Counted from the first letter of the stretch, positions 25,621 through 39,116 are shown. The stretch is DNA of 64,000 bases from Chrysomallon squamiferum (GCA_012295275.1 CM022669.1:7270989-7334988), one strand, 5' to 3'. The notes: generated by a model not told the origin, from the letters alone. A program made the numbers and translations.

Positions 25621-27967
25621 TCTTGATCTTGGTCTTGATCTCTCGACAAACAAAAGAGGTTACATTGTTTCGTATATCGTGTCTATTCCCGTACACCGAC
25701 GTCTTCTTAAAGCTATTTCAAGTCGTTCGTGTCTAAAAAAGTCACCATAAAAAGTGACTTTCCCAAACTAGGCTGAACTGGTAACTAATTATAAACACGT
25801 TTACCTCAATAATTACCTTAGAATAATTACCCATTGCATAACACGTCCGAGTTTGTGGAGTCGAATGTTCATAAAAGAGTGACCACTAGAATGTCATTCT
25901 GTACGGGAGGGACAGCGACACGTTACACGAAACACAGCGGAGTAGTTTCGTCATAGCCCGGAGCTTCTTTTTATTCTGACAGACGACTGATAGATTGTCT
26001 TAACACTGGGTGTTAGACTTCCTCGGTTTACCAGGCTTTTTGTATACATTTATTTACATGTAATATATCAAATATACCATTAGGTATATAAAATTATATC
26101 AAAAACAAGAAAATTATATAGCAGTATTTGTGAAAGGTAACATTCGTGACCGTATCATATAAATTAATGCTTGTTACTTAAAATATCAAGAAAATATTAG
26201 TTTTAATATTAAATAACGTTTTGTTGTTAAAAAACATATTTTCATGAACATGCTCAAGTCTACGTTACCTATCCATTCAAGCGGAAACTAAATGTATCAA
26301 TACTAAAGTTATTTGGTCACGGATGATCATGTCAACATTATATCGGCATTTTTATAATTTGAAACCTATACAGAAACAGTTTGAAATAAACGCCCATCAG
26401 TTATAAAAGAGATTATAATATCCGATATAATAATTAAAAAGGGCACGAACGAGCAATCACAGGTGGTGTCGTTGCTCGAGTTCATTAAATCCCGGAACGA
26501 GCCAAAACGGACTTGAATCGACACAAATGGATATGTTCGTCTTTTGAGTCTGATACTTTGTTTGTTGTTAAAGCTTACCTGGGATGGTGGACACAAACAA
26601 TTTATATATCTGATATACGTTCATGGGCTTGTTTTGTTTGTTACTAGACCCCCAAAGTTTGAAAATAATAAAGTCTGATAACAATGTAACAAAACACATA
26701 CAGATTCGGTGGGATTAGAATCGTTTTCATGACGTAAATTCGAATATGGAAATAATAAATAAATAAATAAATATATATATACAGGAAGGAAGAAAGAAAA
26801 GAAAGGTTTGTAGTGACTGATTCAGTCTATTATTTTCTTATATATTTTTTTTTATTTTCTTATCAATACAAGTGGGAAAATGGTAGACTCAGTGTATCAC
26901 TATTATCACTTTCATACTTTATTATTATCAAAGTGTAACCATACCAAAACAGTTTCTCGTAAATATACAAAAACATACTTAGGGATATCACCATATGTAA
27001 CATTAAACAGAATTAATGCACACCTTTTTTTTCATCTGTTATATTTTATCAAATGAAGATATAAACATTTACAACAATCCAAAGAATTTTGTTTAAAAAA
27101 TAACAAACAGAATAAATTCAGGATAAAATGCATGCAAAACCACGCGTCAAACATTTCAGGTTTAAAGTTACAAACACTCCTGACTAAATGGATTGAACGT
27201 ACGCAGTTTAAACTCAAAGTTTTTTTTATCGTTCGGTCATTGGGATAGGGTCACCATGTCCTGCAGTTGACTACGTGCAAAAAAAGAAAGAAAAAGCCCA
27301 TAAAAAGATAAAATCTTATCTCACGGTTTATCAGTGTGTACCTAGTAAAATGGTAAATCTTTGGTCTTATGTGTAACAATCAAATTATGGATTTATACTG
27401 ACGATGAAATAGCTTAATTATTATTTTGTACACTTCCACGTGTTTTTGTTTTATTTTATTTATTACATTCAGTTCAATTCAATTCAATTTAATTACATTT
27501 AATTTAATTTAATTTAATTAATTAATTAATTTATTATATTATATCATATTATTTTATTTTATTTTATTTTATTTCATTTCATTTTGTTTTGTTTTTATTT
27601 ATTTATCTATCTCACTCCACAGCCACGCCTTCATAATTATACGTGACAAGGAGTGTCAGCGTTTTGGTGATTATCACGTCATATCGTTGATAGAAAGTTT
27701 TGTTACTATCCCTACACATATAAAACTTGTAAACACAGCGTGACTACGATTGTAATAGAGATCAGAGGGCAATAACCAGACATTCGGTATATTACGAAGC
27801 CTGTGAGATTTTATCTACATTTTAAACTGATAATTACTGACTGTCGTTAGTGTCATTTGTTATGCAGCGTCAGTCATAACGAAGACAACAACATCAGTAC
27901 ACATAAACATAATAAATAAAGATTGGTGGTGGCTACATCCACCCGAAATAAACAGCAAATAAAAGTA

Positions 27968-27999
<32 letters not shown>

Positions 28000-28229
28000 A
28001 AATAAAACTAATAACGACAAGAAAAGGAATATTTACAACATTTACACAAATTACATATACACTCGTATATTAAATATATTTCATGTATACAGAAGTAAAA
28101 TAACACGACTAAATAATTAAAATTATTAATAACAATACTAATAAAGTAAAATAAAACATATCTACACAAATGTATACAAGGCACTATCACTGAATTAATA
28201 TGATTATGAAATTTAGTTAAGTATCATAA

Positions 28230-28272
<43 letters not shown>

Positions 28273-28277
28273 GATAA

Positions 28278-28312
<35 letters not shown>

Positions 28313-29182
28313 GGAAGTGAGTAAATAAATTAGGGATTCCACGGGATAGATAGACCTGATCTCTTCCGAGTTTGTTCTCACCTTTCCTAACTTGGCAAAA
28401 GATTCCTGGCTACCTTCCCATAAACAGCCAAGATTGAAATGCAAGTGTGAGAGAATATTGACATAATATCGATTTGTTAGATGTACTTTGAAATAGACAG
28501 CACGATTTGACATAAGGTCACGATGAATTAAAACTTGTTTTCACTTATTGTCATTACACATTACCACTGACAAATTTTTTTTTTTTTAAATTTAAAACTT
28601 CGTTAGTAGTGTATGTAAATAAGTAAGTTAACTAAGTAATAAATATATAAATTCAATCTTATTTCAGCATTTAATATAGGTAGTAGAAGTGGTAGATATA
28701 GTATTAATAGGAGTACTGTAGTGTTAGTAATTGTTAATGTTATTATTATTGCTTAACTTTAAGTGTACTTCTGAAAAGTACTCAACAGAATAATACATTT
28801 TTTAAGCTAATCAGTTTTATTCGGGAAAAATAAAAATGAAATAATGGTGATAATCGTAAATAATAATAATAAAGTTTTATTTAATATTAGCCCTAGTTAA
28901 AAATAAGTTGGTGAGTGCAACCATGGTAATAGACAATACTAATATTTATCTAGCTTCAACTTACGTGTTTGATTTTCGTCGGCCTATTTTTGTTATCACA
29001 GCTAGCTCTACCACGTTTTGGACAGGGTCGAAGTTCACAAATACCCAGATATTTACAAGAGCCTTATATATATCTATAGCAGTAAAATATACATCTAATC
29101 TCCTCCTTGTTTTGTGTTATGTGTGTCTGTGTCTGTGTCTGCGTCTGCGATAGAGAGAGTGAGGGGAAGAGAATTAGAGGGT

Positions 29183-29185
<3 letters not shown>

Positions 29186-29258
<73 letters not shown>
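29186..29258. repeat. (GA)n microsatellite
   Basis: A run of about 36 GA units. Ser-Leu or Arg-Glu frames over it are artefacts. Confidence 0.98.
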
Positions 29259-29261
<3 letters not shown>

Positions 29262-30356
29262 TGTGACAAAGAGATTGCTAACAATATTAATATTTAAAAA
29301 AAAATTAAATTTTAAGATCAAAATAGCACTCTGTTTTGTACAGAATTTATTTATTTATTTATTGAAGAAACTAAAATAAATAATAACATATTATAAGACT
29401 GATATACGTTATTTTAATAATTAAAAGTACATTATTTTAATCTGGCAAAATTTTATATAGCTATTATAAATATCTGTGTAATATTATTTATTTTTGTGAA
29501 AATTAATAATTAAACTAATTATGCATTTTATCTTTCTAAAATTCAAACATAATACGAAAAAGAAGAAAAAACATTTCTTGGTATTCTTTCAAACTTTTGT
29601 CATAATTGATTATGAGCAAAGGTAATAGAAATAAATATGAAGTTTACAAAATATTTATTTTAACATTAGAGTTCGGTACACATAATATTATTTTTATTTT
29701 TTATCAAATGCACTACTGTTCAGTGTGTGACATATATCCTACACGTTCTCTTTATCTGAATAAGCAATTAACAAAAATAAACCGACAACACGTATTTAAT
29801 TTAAAAGAGAAACAATATCAAAACAAATGAACAAAAAGAGAGATCAGATGAAAATGAATATAAAAAAAAAATACAAATAAATACAAATAAAACCTTTTAA
29901 ACAAACACAAAATAATGAAAAAACAAATTGTTATTTTATTGTTTGATTTTAATATTTAATTTTCATTTTAATTATTTATCTATTTTTAACTTTTTTATTG
30001 ACTTTTTTTGTCTGTCTTTGGGTTAATGGCATTTCAGCGTCTTTTGTCATTACGTTTTCCATCTTACATGTTAAAAATAATGAACAGTACTTGGGGAAAA
30101 TTAAAATTGGTTATATATATATATGACTTCGGAAAAGAATATTTTAAGGAAGGATGTAACTTAGTGCTTGGGCAGTATAATCAGTTTTCTGATATTAGCA
30201 ATTGCCTATAACGATTGTTTTCACTCTGGAAAAAGATCTCTTGCGGCTAGTATAGAAGAAGCACAGCACAGCGAGTTTTCTTTTATGTTACAATTGCAAA
30301 ACAAAGTAAAAGAAAACAACTTAATTATGATGTATATATGTATATGTATCAATCTA

Positions 30357-30416
<60 letters not shown>

Positions 30417-32121
30417 ACATACACCAACACACATAGAAATAGTTTTGCTGAGCGTATTAAAGAGGTTTATGGCGACTTAAGAGTTAAAACTCTTACATAA
30501 ACTTCTTACACTCTCTTACATGTTGAGTACGGTAGTTATGAACGTGGTACATACATTTTATTTACCTAGTTCAAATTTACATTTGTTAAGAAGTCCACGC
30601 TTTTCATTTATGAGTTTACCGACAAGCTAAACATAAGAGTCGAAACAGTATCAAAACTGTTCGTTGTAAATTATCTATATCTCTGACATGGTTGTTATTT
30701 TGAAGTTAACTTTAAAGTTACTGTTGTGCATATTCAGCCCATAAAATAAAATATATCATCGGTTGGTTATACAGGTAACTTATCTGTTGTTAAACTCATG
30801 TGATCAGACTTCGTCAAACTTATTTATTCATTTACATTTTTACTGCAGCGAAATTCGAATGTTATAATTAAAGATGTCGCACTCCGACAGAACCAATTGT
30901 TCAGCATTGGCGATCCCACTTAGTTTAGATTGTCCGAGTTTTGCCACGTGACAATTTATAATTTTCTATCCTGCCAGATAATCATTCTAGTTAATAAATC
31001 CAAATTTTATTCACCTGTACTTTGAAATTGTAAATTTGGTAGGTGGTCTATATATACTGTTTAAATATATTGAAAATAAAATAATTATAATGTTATGAAC
31101 GATTTTTGAAAGGCCAAAATTTACATTAATAGTCTCATTATTAAGCTGGCATATTAACCAGCAAAGTATAACCAAAATGCAACAGTAACAATATTAATAT
31201 TAATATTAGTAGTTGTCGTAATCGTAGTAGTAATGGTGATGGTGGTAGTAGTACTAGTAATTTATAAATTAATTAAAACATTTTTTTTACCTGTATCTTT
31301 GATTAAATCATATATATTTTGAGTAAGGAATTAAATAAATCCACCGTATTTGCTTAAGAAACCTATTTTTGTTAAACCCCTATAAAAGGCTGTATTTAAA
31401 TTATACGATTATTTATAAAAAAAAAAAAAAAAAAAAAAAAACTTACTGTGCGTTTTTCCTGTCGATACTCGGTGGTGTCGCCACTTTCCATAAGACTGTT
31501 AAAGTTCCACTAGATTTTAAAATCCTGGTCCAATATTCCCACCTTAACAATACAGGTTTTGCTAAAATATCCTATGTCGTTGTGCAGCCTCGTTTAAAAC
31601 CGTTGTTCATCATTGTTAAACAACCACATTGCGACACGCAGCCAGTTTATAGGAGTAATCTTTGCTCTACTTCGTTCAGGTGTGTGACAATCGAACGTGC
31701 CCTTTTCTGTTACCAAAGTTATGGCAGTCAGGTTGTTGGTTTGTACACACATAGCCTGGTTTAATTGTGATAATGGCAAGCGTTTTAATCACTTTTGCCA
31801 GAGGGAAAGGGAAGGTGATGAAAGTTCTAAATATCAGGCTATGTTTGTCGTTTCGTTTGTTTGAAAAGAATTAAAGTATTTAAAAAGGATTGGATTTCGT
31901 TTTTAAATAAAATATTTTAATGCTTTTCTTTTTCCCTCACACTTTTCAGTATGCCAAAAACTGTTGACAAAGGATTTATTAGAAAATGTGAATGAAAAAA
32001 AAAAATAAAATAAAAATATGTATGAAATATTAACAACAATAGAAAAATTAGTATCATCATCAGCAGCAACAACAGCAACAGCAACAACAACAAGAACAAT
32101 GACAGCAACAGTAGCAACAAC

Positions 32122-32200
32122 AACAACAACAGTAATAATAATAATAATAATAATAATAATAGTAGTAATAATAATGATTATTATGATGATGATAATGATG

Positions 32201-32254
<54 letters not shown>
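32122..32254. repeat. (TAA)n/(TGA)n compound microsatellite
   Basis: Interrupted TAA units with TAG and TGA variants, preceded from 32050 by CAG/CAA units. Poly-Tyr, poly-Ile and poly-Cys frames arise from it. Confidence 0.97.
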
Positions 32255-33052
32255 TATACCAACACTACTATCCACAATGAACACTGACCCTTAGTTATGG
32301 TTGTAATAAATGAACAGAACCAATAAACAAACAATTATTGCTAAACGAAATTACTCTGGAAGATTGATTATACTCCCCAGCACACTAATTTATTAACTCA
32401 AAACTGACTGGAACTGACGGCAGCTGTTCTTTTGTAGCTCACCACTGAACTAATTATTTATTCATCGGTGTTTGGTGCTGAGCGAAGACAGTACAGGGAT
32501 GATGTGATATTTATAAATCTATCAATTAACACATATATCATTTAACTTTCTTGAAATACACATCTGTGTTTATTTTCGAGAGTAACATGCACGTATGTAA
32601 AATGTGAACACATAACACACACACAAAACACACACACACACACATAAGTTTAATGCATTTGTTAATGTAGGTTTATATCTCTGTCCTACATATGTATGTA
32701 TATGTAGATATATATGTCTCTGTGTGTTTGTATGTCATTATGATCTAGGTATGTGTATATGAGTTTATATGTGTGTGCCTAAGTGTGTTGTGTATCTACT
32801 AATATGTCTGTTTGTCAGTGGTGTGTAAATGTGTATATGAATATAGATAAATCTCACCTTTATAATTTGTTGTGTGTTACTAATTGGCCTGACCTCTGTA
32901 CTTACTCCTCATCGTCAGTCATAAGTTTGCTACAGAAGTCACGTACTTGTTCACACACCGTGACAAACCAGCTCTTCATATCTTGATGCAAAACGTTTAT
33001 GTCTCGCTTCGTTGCACAGATGTCCATACATCATGATACTGGAGAGAGAGTG

Positions 33053-33161
<109 letters not shown>

Positions 33162-33690
33162 ATTTACAAGCAAGTACAATTTTATTTTCAGGTTTTTTTC
33201 ATTATGCACCATAAACATTTTTGCTTTCATTAACATTTCTCTCTTTTGTGGTTCTTGTTGGATAACAGGAAATTACGTCATTTCGTAGACAGAATTTTGA
33301 TGCTATAAGATTATATGGATGAGGAAATCGTTAAATCATGATACGGTGGTCTGATTTCGATCTGTATGTGTAAACAGCAGAGGTTCAAGTGAACCAGTAA
33401 GTAAAGAATCATTCGAATCAGTGTAGCAGTAAAAAGTTACTTATTCTCTCTACAAAGTGACTCTGCAGTAAAAGAGTTTCCTTCACGCAGGCAGGAAAAA
33501 AATGACAGTTGCTGAGCTTCCTCCATTGGTTTGTTATTATTACAAAGTCATTTTTTTAGTTAGAGGTAAACATATTTGATTGGTAATTTAGAGATGCAGC
33601 TTTTGTCTACTGTTTTATAAATATAATTTATATCATGCTCAGGTTTGTACACACTTTGGATGTCAATGCAACTACATCAATTTCCCGCTA

Positions 33691-33724
<34 letters not shown>

Positions 33725-34106
33725 AAAAAAAAAAAAAAAACATTAAAAGAAAAAATATCAAAACGCGCTCCTTTACATTTGAGGCCAATGTTCAAAAAAA
33801 TATTGTTTTGATAAAACCCACTATTCATTAGGTTCGCTGAGATCACTGAAATGAAGGTGGCACCTAACAGTAAAACGGCTGACTGACGCATCTTCTTGAC
33901 GATTTTTCACTATAACTTAAATCGTTACCTCCTTGGCGACATACGAGAGATTATTCCTTTTATGGTCGACAGAGTTCACTCCCTTAATAAACCAGTTAAC
34001 GAAATAAATGTATGAGTGATTAGCCTCATCATTAAAACAGCAACAACTTATATAATTTATTGTGATTTTATTTTTCGCATTGATTTTAGGTCTAAAAGAA
34101 ACTGAT

Positions 34107-34204
34107 TCAAGGTGCAGGAGTGGTAGCCTTCACGCATCGATAACCTGTTCCTTTTCCTGGCTCAAAAGCGACATCTAGCGTTTTTTCATCCACGCATGTC
34201 AAAC
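34107..34204 (-). CDS. Ten-Cys peptide gene 1, exon 3 (C-terminal)
   Basis: Last exon of peptide gene 1. The acceptor is tctacag|, and the first two bases complete a Gly codon left open by exon 2. The exon encodes the last two cysteines (in LTCVDE and GYRCVKA) separated by 18 residues, then a short Thr/Pro tail and TGA. The spacing C-x5-C across the exon 2/3 junction resembles the C-LPNLL-C element of prokineticins. Confidence 0.85.
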
Positions 34205-34355
34205 CTGTAGAATATAAAAGTCTTTCTTTTACAGGGTTCCAGAATCCAACTTTGTCATTACTTTTGTATGCAAGTTATTATTATTATTATTATTATTTCT
34301 AGGTCATAACATTTTATACAGTAATATAATAATATCTTTATATATGAAAGTTTTT

Positions 34356-34360
<5 letters not shown>

Positions 34361-34425
<65 letters not shown>
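34361..34425. repeat. (CT)n microsatellite in peptide gene 1 intron 2
   Basis: About 32 CT units (GA on the gene strand), lying just downstream of the exon 2 donor. Confidence 0.97.
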
Positions 34426-34427
<2 letters not shown>

Positions 34428-34467
34428 AAGAACCATTTCATATTAAAATATTAAAAAGCTCTGTTAC

Positions 34468-34633
34468 CTGTTGAGCAGTGATCCGCACAGGAACCCCCAG
34501 GTTTGCAGTAGCCAAACTGAGGTTGTTTGTGAATACAATTACTGGCCAAACCTAGAAGATGAACTTCGCAACATCCGTCACCATCGAAGCAGTCTGTGTC
34601 AATGTGACATCTCTTGGTGGTTAACAGAAAACC
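34468..34633 (-). CDS. Ten-Cys peptide gene 1, exon 2 (cysteine core)
   Basis: The middle exon runs between ccag| and ACAG|GTAACA (phase 0 in, phase 1 out). It holds eight of the ten cysteines with spacing C-x5-C-x5-CC-x10-C-x9-C-x5-C-x3-C. The N-terminal half of this pattern closely follows prokineticin/astakine/colipase-fold peptides (C-x5-C-x4-CC-x11-C). These are secreted disulphide-rich signalling proteins. Astakines are invertebrate members known as haematopoietic cytokines. The AVIT N-terminus needed for vertebrate prokineticin receptor activation is absent, as in astakines. Neurotoxin-like relatives with this fold exist, so function is not settled. Confidence 0.85.
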
Positions 34634-35055
34634 CTGGTGTAAAAAAAAAAAACACAAAACAATTATATAAATTAACCAATAAATAAATAAAACAACAGAT
34701 AAAATAAATTGTTAAATTTTGACATTCATGATATTACTTCATCACTGAAATACAGCGCAATGTCGTTCATAATGATATGTGTAGAACCGTTATTGTGATC
34801 ATTTCAAGCTCGTATAATCAAGAAGTAGTAGTATGTAGTAGTAATAGTAGAGTACTAGTACTAGTACTAGTTGTAGTATTAGTAATAATAGTTATATATA
34901 TAGGGTTTGTCACCTACAAGGCCATATAATTTTGAATTACTCTGCCATTTACAAATTAATTAGATAATTAATTATTTGATTTGATTGTTTCTTATTTATT
35001 TATTTGTTAATTTACAAATTTGTAAGTAATGTAGCTATTGGTTAGGATTACTTAC

Positions 35056-35109
35056 CTCGGTAGCAAGTACTAAGAGCAGACAGACAATAAAGACAGGTAT
35101 CGACTTCAT
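35056..35109 (-). CDS. Ten-Cys peptide gene 1, exon 1 (signal peptide)
   Basis: Eighteen codons from ATG to a perfect donor GAG|GTAAGT. They encode a classic secretory signal peptide: basic residue at position 3, hydrophobic core IPVFIVCLLLVLA, then Thr-Glu. Exon 2 follows in phase 0, 422 bp downstream on the minus strand. The assembled precursor is 105 residues (18 + 55 + split Gly + 31). Start, phases and the identical layout in gene 2 support the model. Confidence 0.85.
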
Positions 35110-36003
35110 TGTTCAAGTTTACAGGTGTATGTGATCAGACAGCAGGTGAAATGTAGTCTAGGTACAGTGATAAGGTAGATAAAAATACAGAGTCACGCTT
35201 TGGAAATATCTGTCTGTATCCGTCTTTCTGTCTGTCTGTCTATCTAGCTATCTCTCTGTCTGTCTATTTAACTGTCTGCCGAACTGTCTGTTTGTCTGTA
35301 TACCCACGGAATTCCTGTTCAAAATATTTCTTTTTCTATGACTAGATGTCTGTAAAAGATCATTAATCAATAACATTATACCACGCAACAGTGTTCTTTT
35401 TTTTTTTTTTTTTTTCATTTCTTTAAATTAGATGTCATCCATTACGATTATCCCATATAATGATTTATATCAGTTATTTGATTTAGTTTCTTTAAAACAA
35501 ACATTCATTCACTACACTTATACTGTTCTCATGGTAATCGTTTAATCATATGTGCATAGGGAACCATAGGAATCTCGTATTAAAACTACCAGTACAGAAG
35601 TTGTTGGATTCCAGCTGTGACGTAAAAGACTGTTTAAGACAGTTGTTATAAATAAATAAAGGAAGAGTAGTTCTCCTTGTCTTATTTTACCTTTTGTTGT
35701 CATTATTATTTCTATTATTGTTTTTTTATTTTGTTGAAATATATAATTGTTTTAAAAGATTATTAATAACAGAAAAATGTAGATATACAAATGGACCACA
35801 CACACACACACACACACACATACTTTGAATTGAAATAAAACCAGAACAATTTAAAATGTTCGAAATTACAACTGAAAATAAAACAAAAAAAAAAAAGATG
35901 ATGGACTGAACGAATAGTATCCATACACAAAATGAACTACAAAGGAAGCAACAGTAATGTTTTATTTGATTAAGATGTATTTTGGTTATTGACGGCGGTT
36001 TTC

Positions 36004-36116
36004 TTAGGGCACCGCGCTGGGTCCCGAGGGAGGGACTGATGTGGGAGTGGCAGATTTCCTACACGTGAAGCCCGTGCGAGCCGGATTCAGTGTCGAGCGA
36101 TCCACACAAACCAAAC
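36004..36116 (-). CDS. Ten-Cys peptide gene 2, exon 3
   Basis: Acceptor attgtag|, then GT completing a Gly codon as in gene 1. The exon encodes the last two cysteines (LVCVDR and FTCRKS), with 15 residues between them, and a longer Ser/Pro/Thr tail ending at TAA (36004-36006). It is clearly paralogous to exon 3 of gene 1 over the Cys region. The tail is longer by about a dozen residues. Confidence 0.8.
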
Positions 36117-36826
36117 CTACAATTAGAAATACGCAAATCATGAAATTAAATAAAACCTGTTCAGTCTTATTATGCACAAATAAAGTATTTTTTTTTTTTT
36201 AGGTTTGAGCTCGTCTTTATGAACCGACAATTTTTGTGAGAGAATAATTTATAAATTTAGTGTCATATTATATTCGTTTAAATAAAATTAAAATAAAATA
36301 TGAGTTTGAAAACGTACGTTCGTGCTTACGTACCTGAATGCATGTATGTGTAAACATAGATAATTTTTTTTTTTTTTTTTATTTATTTATTTTTTTTTTT
36401 TTTTTAATGAAAGCTGTCGTTTCTTATATGTAATCTTCAGACAAAAAATAAAAATTAAATATAAAAAACAAATAATATTAAAATAAAATAAGATAAATGA
36501 AGTGAAATAAATAAAAAATAAAACAAAAATAAGAAAAATAAGAAGAGAAAAGAAAAGAAAAAGTTCGCTAATTTATTTTGTTATTATTATTATTTAATAT
36601 ATTTTATTTTATTTATTTATTTATTTATTATTATATATATCTAATATATGTACATACACATATTTTTGTTATTATTATTATTTTTTTTTTTAAAGAGTTC
36701 CAATGAACAATATAGAACGATACATGGTATTTGATAAGCCAGTAACTGTTTTATCGTTGTATGTTAATGACTGATCATCTACTGATATTGTAATGGAAAT
36801 TTCGAATGTATCTGAAAATTAGCTAC

Positions 36827-37003
36827 CAGCAGCACACTGCATTTGACAAGTGCCTCCACTCGACTCTGGTTTGCAGTCGTCGTGTTGAAGTCTTGTCTTT
36901 TGTGACGACATTTGTTAGCAAGACCCAGGACATGACGTTCACAGCATCCATCACCATTGAAACAGTCTTTGTTAGTAGAGCAAGCGGAGAAAAATAACAG
37001 TCC
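36827..37003 (-). pseudogene. Ten-Cys peptide gene 2, exon 2 with reading-frame break
   Basis: This exon is paralogous to exon 2 of gene 1, with acceptor tttttcag| and donor GCTG|GTAGCT. It keeps C-x5-C-x5-CC-x10-C in the frame set by exon 1. After about 30 codons the homologous Cys residues continue only in another frame. The switch falls at an ACGACGAC triplet run around 36885-36895. The exon is 177 bp, and a frame-preserving exon would be 3n+1, so one net base is missing or two are extra. Without correction the frame runs through the donor to a stop at 36779 and loses five of the ten cysteines. This could be a true pseudogenising slip or an assembly error; splice sites and the flanking exons look intact. 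Confidence 0.75.
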
Positions 37004-37034
37004 CTGAAAAATGGACAGATAATGAAAAAAAGAA

Positions 37035-37039
<5 letters not shown>

Positions 37040-37104
<65 letters not shown>
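37040..37104. repeat. (GA)n microsatellite in peptide gene 2 intron 1
   Basis: About 32 GA units (CT on the gene strand), 37 bp from the exon 2 acceptor, forming part of an extended pyrimidine tract. Confidence 0.97.
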
Positions 37105-37109
<5 letters not shown>

Positions 37110-37497
37110 CTACGATGAGATATAACATTACCAGCAACAAACAGTCTGTGTTCCAAACTTTTAATAAAATGAATTTATAACTTTAATAATTTTTACACAA
37201 AGTTTGATTTAACATAGGAAACAGATTTCGAATTAATTTCGTGAAGAATAATGTTTCCTTTAGTTTTAACAATTCAGATTCAAACCACTTCTAATTCTCA
37301 CTGATTAATTCACCAGCCCGGTAAAACCTATATTCCTCCCAGGAACAGAAAAAAACACTCCACTAAGTAAGTCAGTAATTACAGAAGTAACTAAGTATAT
37401 AAGTAAATCATTATGTAAATTAATAAATAAGTATTTATGTAAATGAAAACAGATACAACAAAAACAAAACAATATTTTGTGAAAGAATACTTCTTAC

Positions 37498-37551
37498 TTC
37501 TGATATGGTAAAAGCGAGAATCAATACGAACAAAATAGCCGTCATCTTCAT
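37498..37551 (-). CDS. Ten-Cys peptide gene 2, exon 1 (signal peptide)
   Basis: Eighteen codons, exactly as in gene 1, from ATG to GAA|GTAAGA. The signal peptide starts MKMTAILFVLILAFT and ends in Glu. Same length, same final residue and same phase-0 donor show that genes 1 and 2 are tandem duplicates (gene 2 upstream, gene 1 downstream on the minus strand, start codons 2.4 kb apart). A (GA)n run (37040-37104) lies in the intron just ahead of exon 2. Confidence 0.8.
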
Positions 37552-37776
37552 TGTTTTTCTGGTTCCAAATAACTGAATGTGAGTAAAGCAGCTGGTACAT
37601 AAAAGACAGAACATATGCTACAAACCCATCGGATGTTTAAGAGGACAAAGTTTGAGACAGAGACTTCGTCCGAAGTTAAATATCAAACGTTCTATTCAAT
37701 GACATGACTATAGCGGTGTGATTAATTTCGTATCGTTAACTATATTATAATTTCAACATTTGGTTATTCTAACATA

Positions 37777-37780
<4 letters not shown>

Positions 37781-37829
<49 letters not shown>
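37781..37829. repeat. (TA)n microsatellite
   Basis: About 24 TA units in the interval between the peptide genes and the C3orf38-like gene. That interval (37552-38966) otherwise shows no coding sequence, though it must hold promoter or 5'-UTR elements of one or both neighbours. Confidence 0.97.
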
Positions 37830-37832
<3 letters not shown>

Positions 37833-38878
37833 TATATTCTTTTAGTGAAAACTTAATATATAGTTTTCTAGTTTCATATTGTTTCACCTTTTTAATTTCT
37901 AATATATATTTTTTTTTATTGTTGTTTTTTATTTATTTATTTATTTATTTATTTTTTTTATAATTGCTCCCACTGTCACGCATTTTGAAATTTAAAAGTT
38001 CTCTAATTTATCAATTACAGAAAAATGTTTCTGTTATAATATCGGGCTCTAAGATGTTACAGCTAACGGAGTTTTTTGAATCAGACGCACGTGAAAAGCG
38101 GAAATCAGGTACCGACGCTCCGCTGTAGGAGGAAATACCATGTATAATAAAACTGTAATGGTTGTTGTTTATAAAGAGAAAGTAAAAATAAGAGGTATAA
38201 TAGTTCGTTATAGATCAACAACAAAGTTTGTGATCAAATAATTATTCTGGTAAGAAGAGATGATTTAATAAAACTTACAACATATATATTATATAATGTC
38301 ACATGAGTAATACAAAAACTATGAGTTGTATTTAGTGATGTTAGTTGCAAAACAGCGACTGCGCTAGGAAGTAACTTTCACAATCACAGGTACTTGTTGT
38401 ACATTTTGTAGAGTTTACACTAGAAAGACAGATTTGTCGATTTGAGATGCTGTAGTGCCAGTGAGATTAGACATATTTAAATGATATTTTGATAGCTGCA
38501 CAAGCTGCAGTCCAACAAAATTAATAAATAGGCATGGGTGATAGACCTAACGGGAAGATTATCTATCGTGTTATTTTTGTTATAAAATACTGTTTTAAGT
38601 AGATGATTAGGTTTAATATAATGCTTACTAATATTATCATTATCACAGAAGATTTGAATTAAGAAACGGGTAGGGAAATTATGTTTTGTGTGGGTGGGTG
38701 TGAATTAGTAGCCTATATAATAGTGACATAAGAATGTAATTTTGCAACTGACCTGTAAGTTTTTTAATAAAAAAAAATAATATTATTACATTATATAAGC
38801 TGTTGTTAATATATATTCCATGATTTGAAAACTTTTAAATTTATAATTAATTAATTTAGATGATTTTTTTATTTATCA

Positions 38879-38916
<38 letters not shown>

Positions 38917-38998
38917 TTGGTCTTTTATAATATATATTTAATATTTATATATTTTTTAACACTTAGATTATGAAAAACAAGTGCTGTCAGCATTGACT

Positions 38999-39116
38999 AT
39001 GAATACTGCAGAGAAGAAAGGCTGTCGGTCAATTCTGGACAAACTCAGTTATGATGAGGTGTTTTCTCTTAAAGACACTGTAACCAAGAAACAATTATCA
39101 ACAGACAGTAGAAGAG
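38999..39116 (+). CDS. C3orf38: C3orf38 homologue (DUF4518), first coding exon
   Basis: The exon begins at 38967 after acacttag. The first ATG in the conserved frame is at 38999 and opens MNTAEKKGCRSILDKLSYDE. This aligns with the start of vertebrate C3orf38 (GCR.LL..L..DE....TDTVT), so I take it as the start and treat 38967-38998 as 5' UTR; an in-frame upstream extension through a further exon is possible. The donor is AGAG|GTAATG, phase 1. C3orf38 is a poorly characterised, probably NTF2-like protein reported to promote apoptosis. Confidence 0.8.

Noticed and set aside
26366-26596. 76-codon minus-strand frame upstream of the GPCR
   Set aside because: It opens at a non-ATG codon next to a splice-donor-like site and has no recognisable similarity; at most the edge of a non-coding exon.
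31369-31764. 131-codon + strand frame
   Set aside because: Begins in poly-A, has no splice or homology support, and its composition is not convincing.
32873-32979. Minus-strand frame from ATG (near 32979) ending at a strong donor GTAAGT
   Set aside because: It looks like a short coding exon, but no partner exon, homology or signal-peptide character could be found; a long GA repeat lies just upstream.
33688-33891. Minus-strand frame with a signal-peptide-like start (MRQSAVLLLGA) just downstream of peptide gene 1
   Set aside because: Could be exon 1 of a third ten-Cys gene, but there is no consensus donor at the expected place and no Cys-rich exon follows; the frame ends in poly-T translation.
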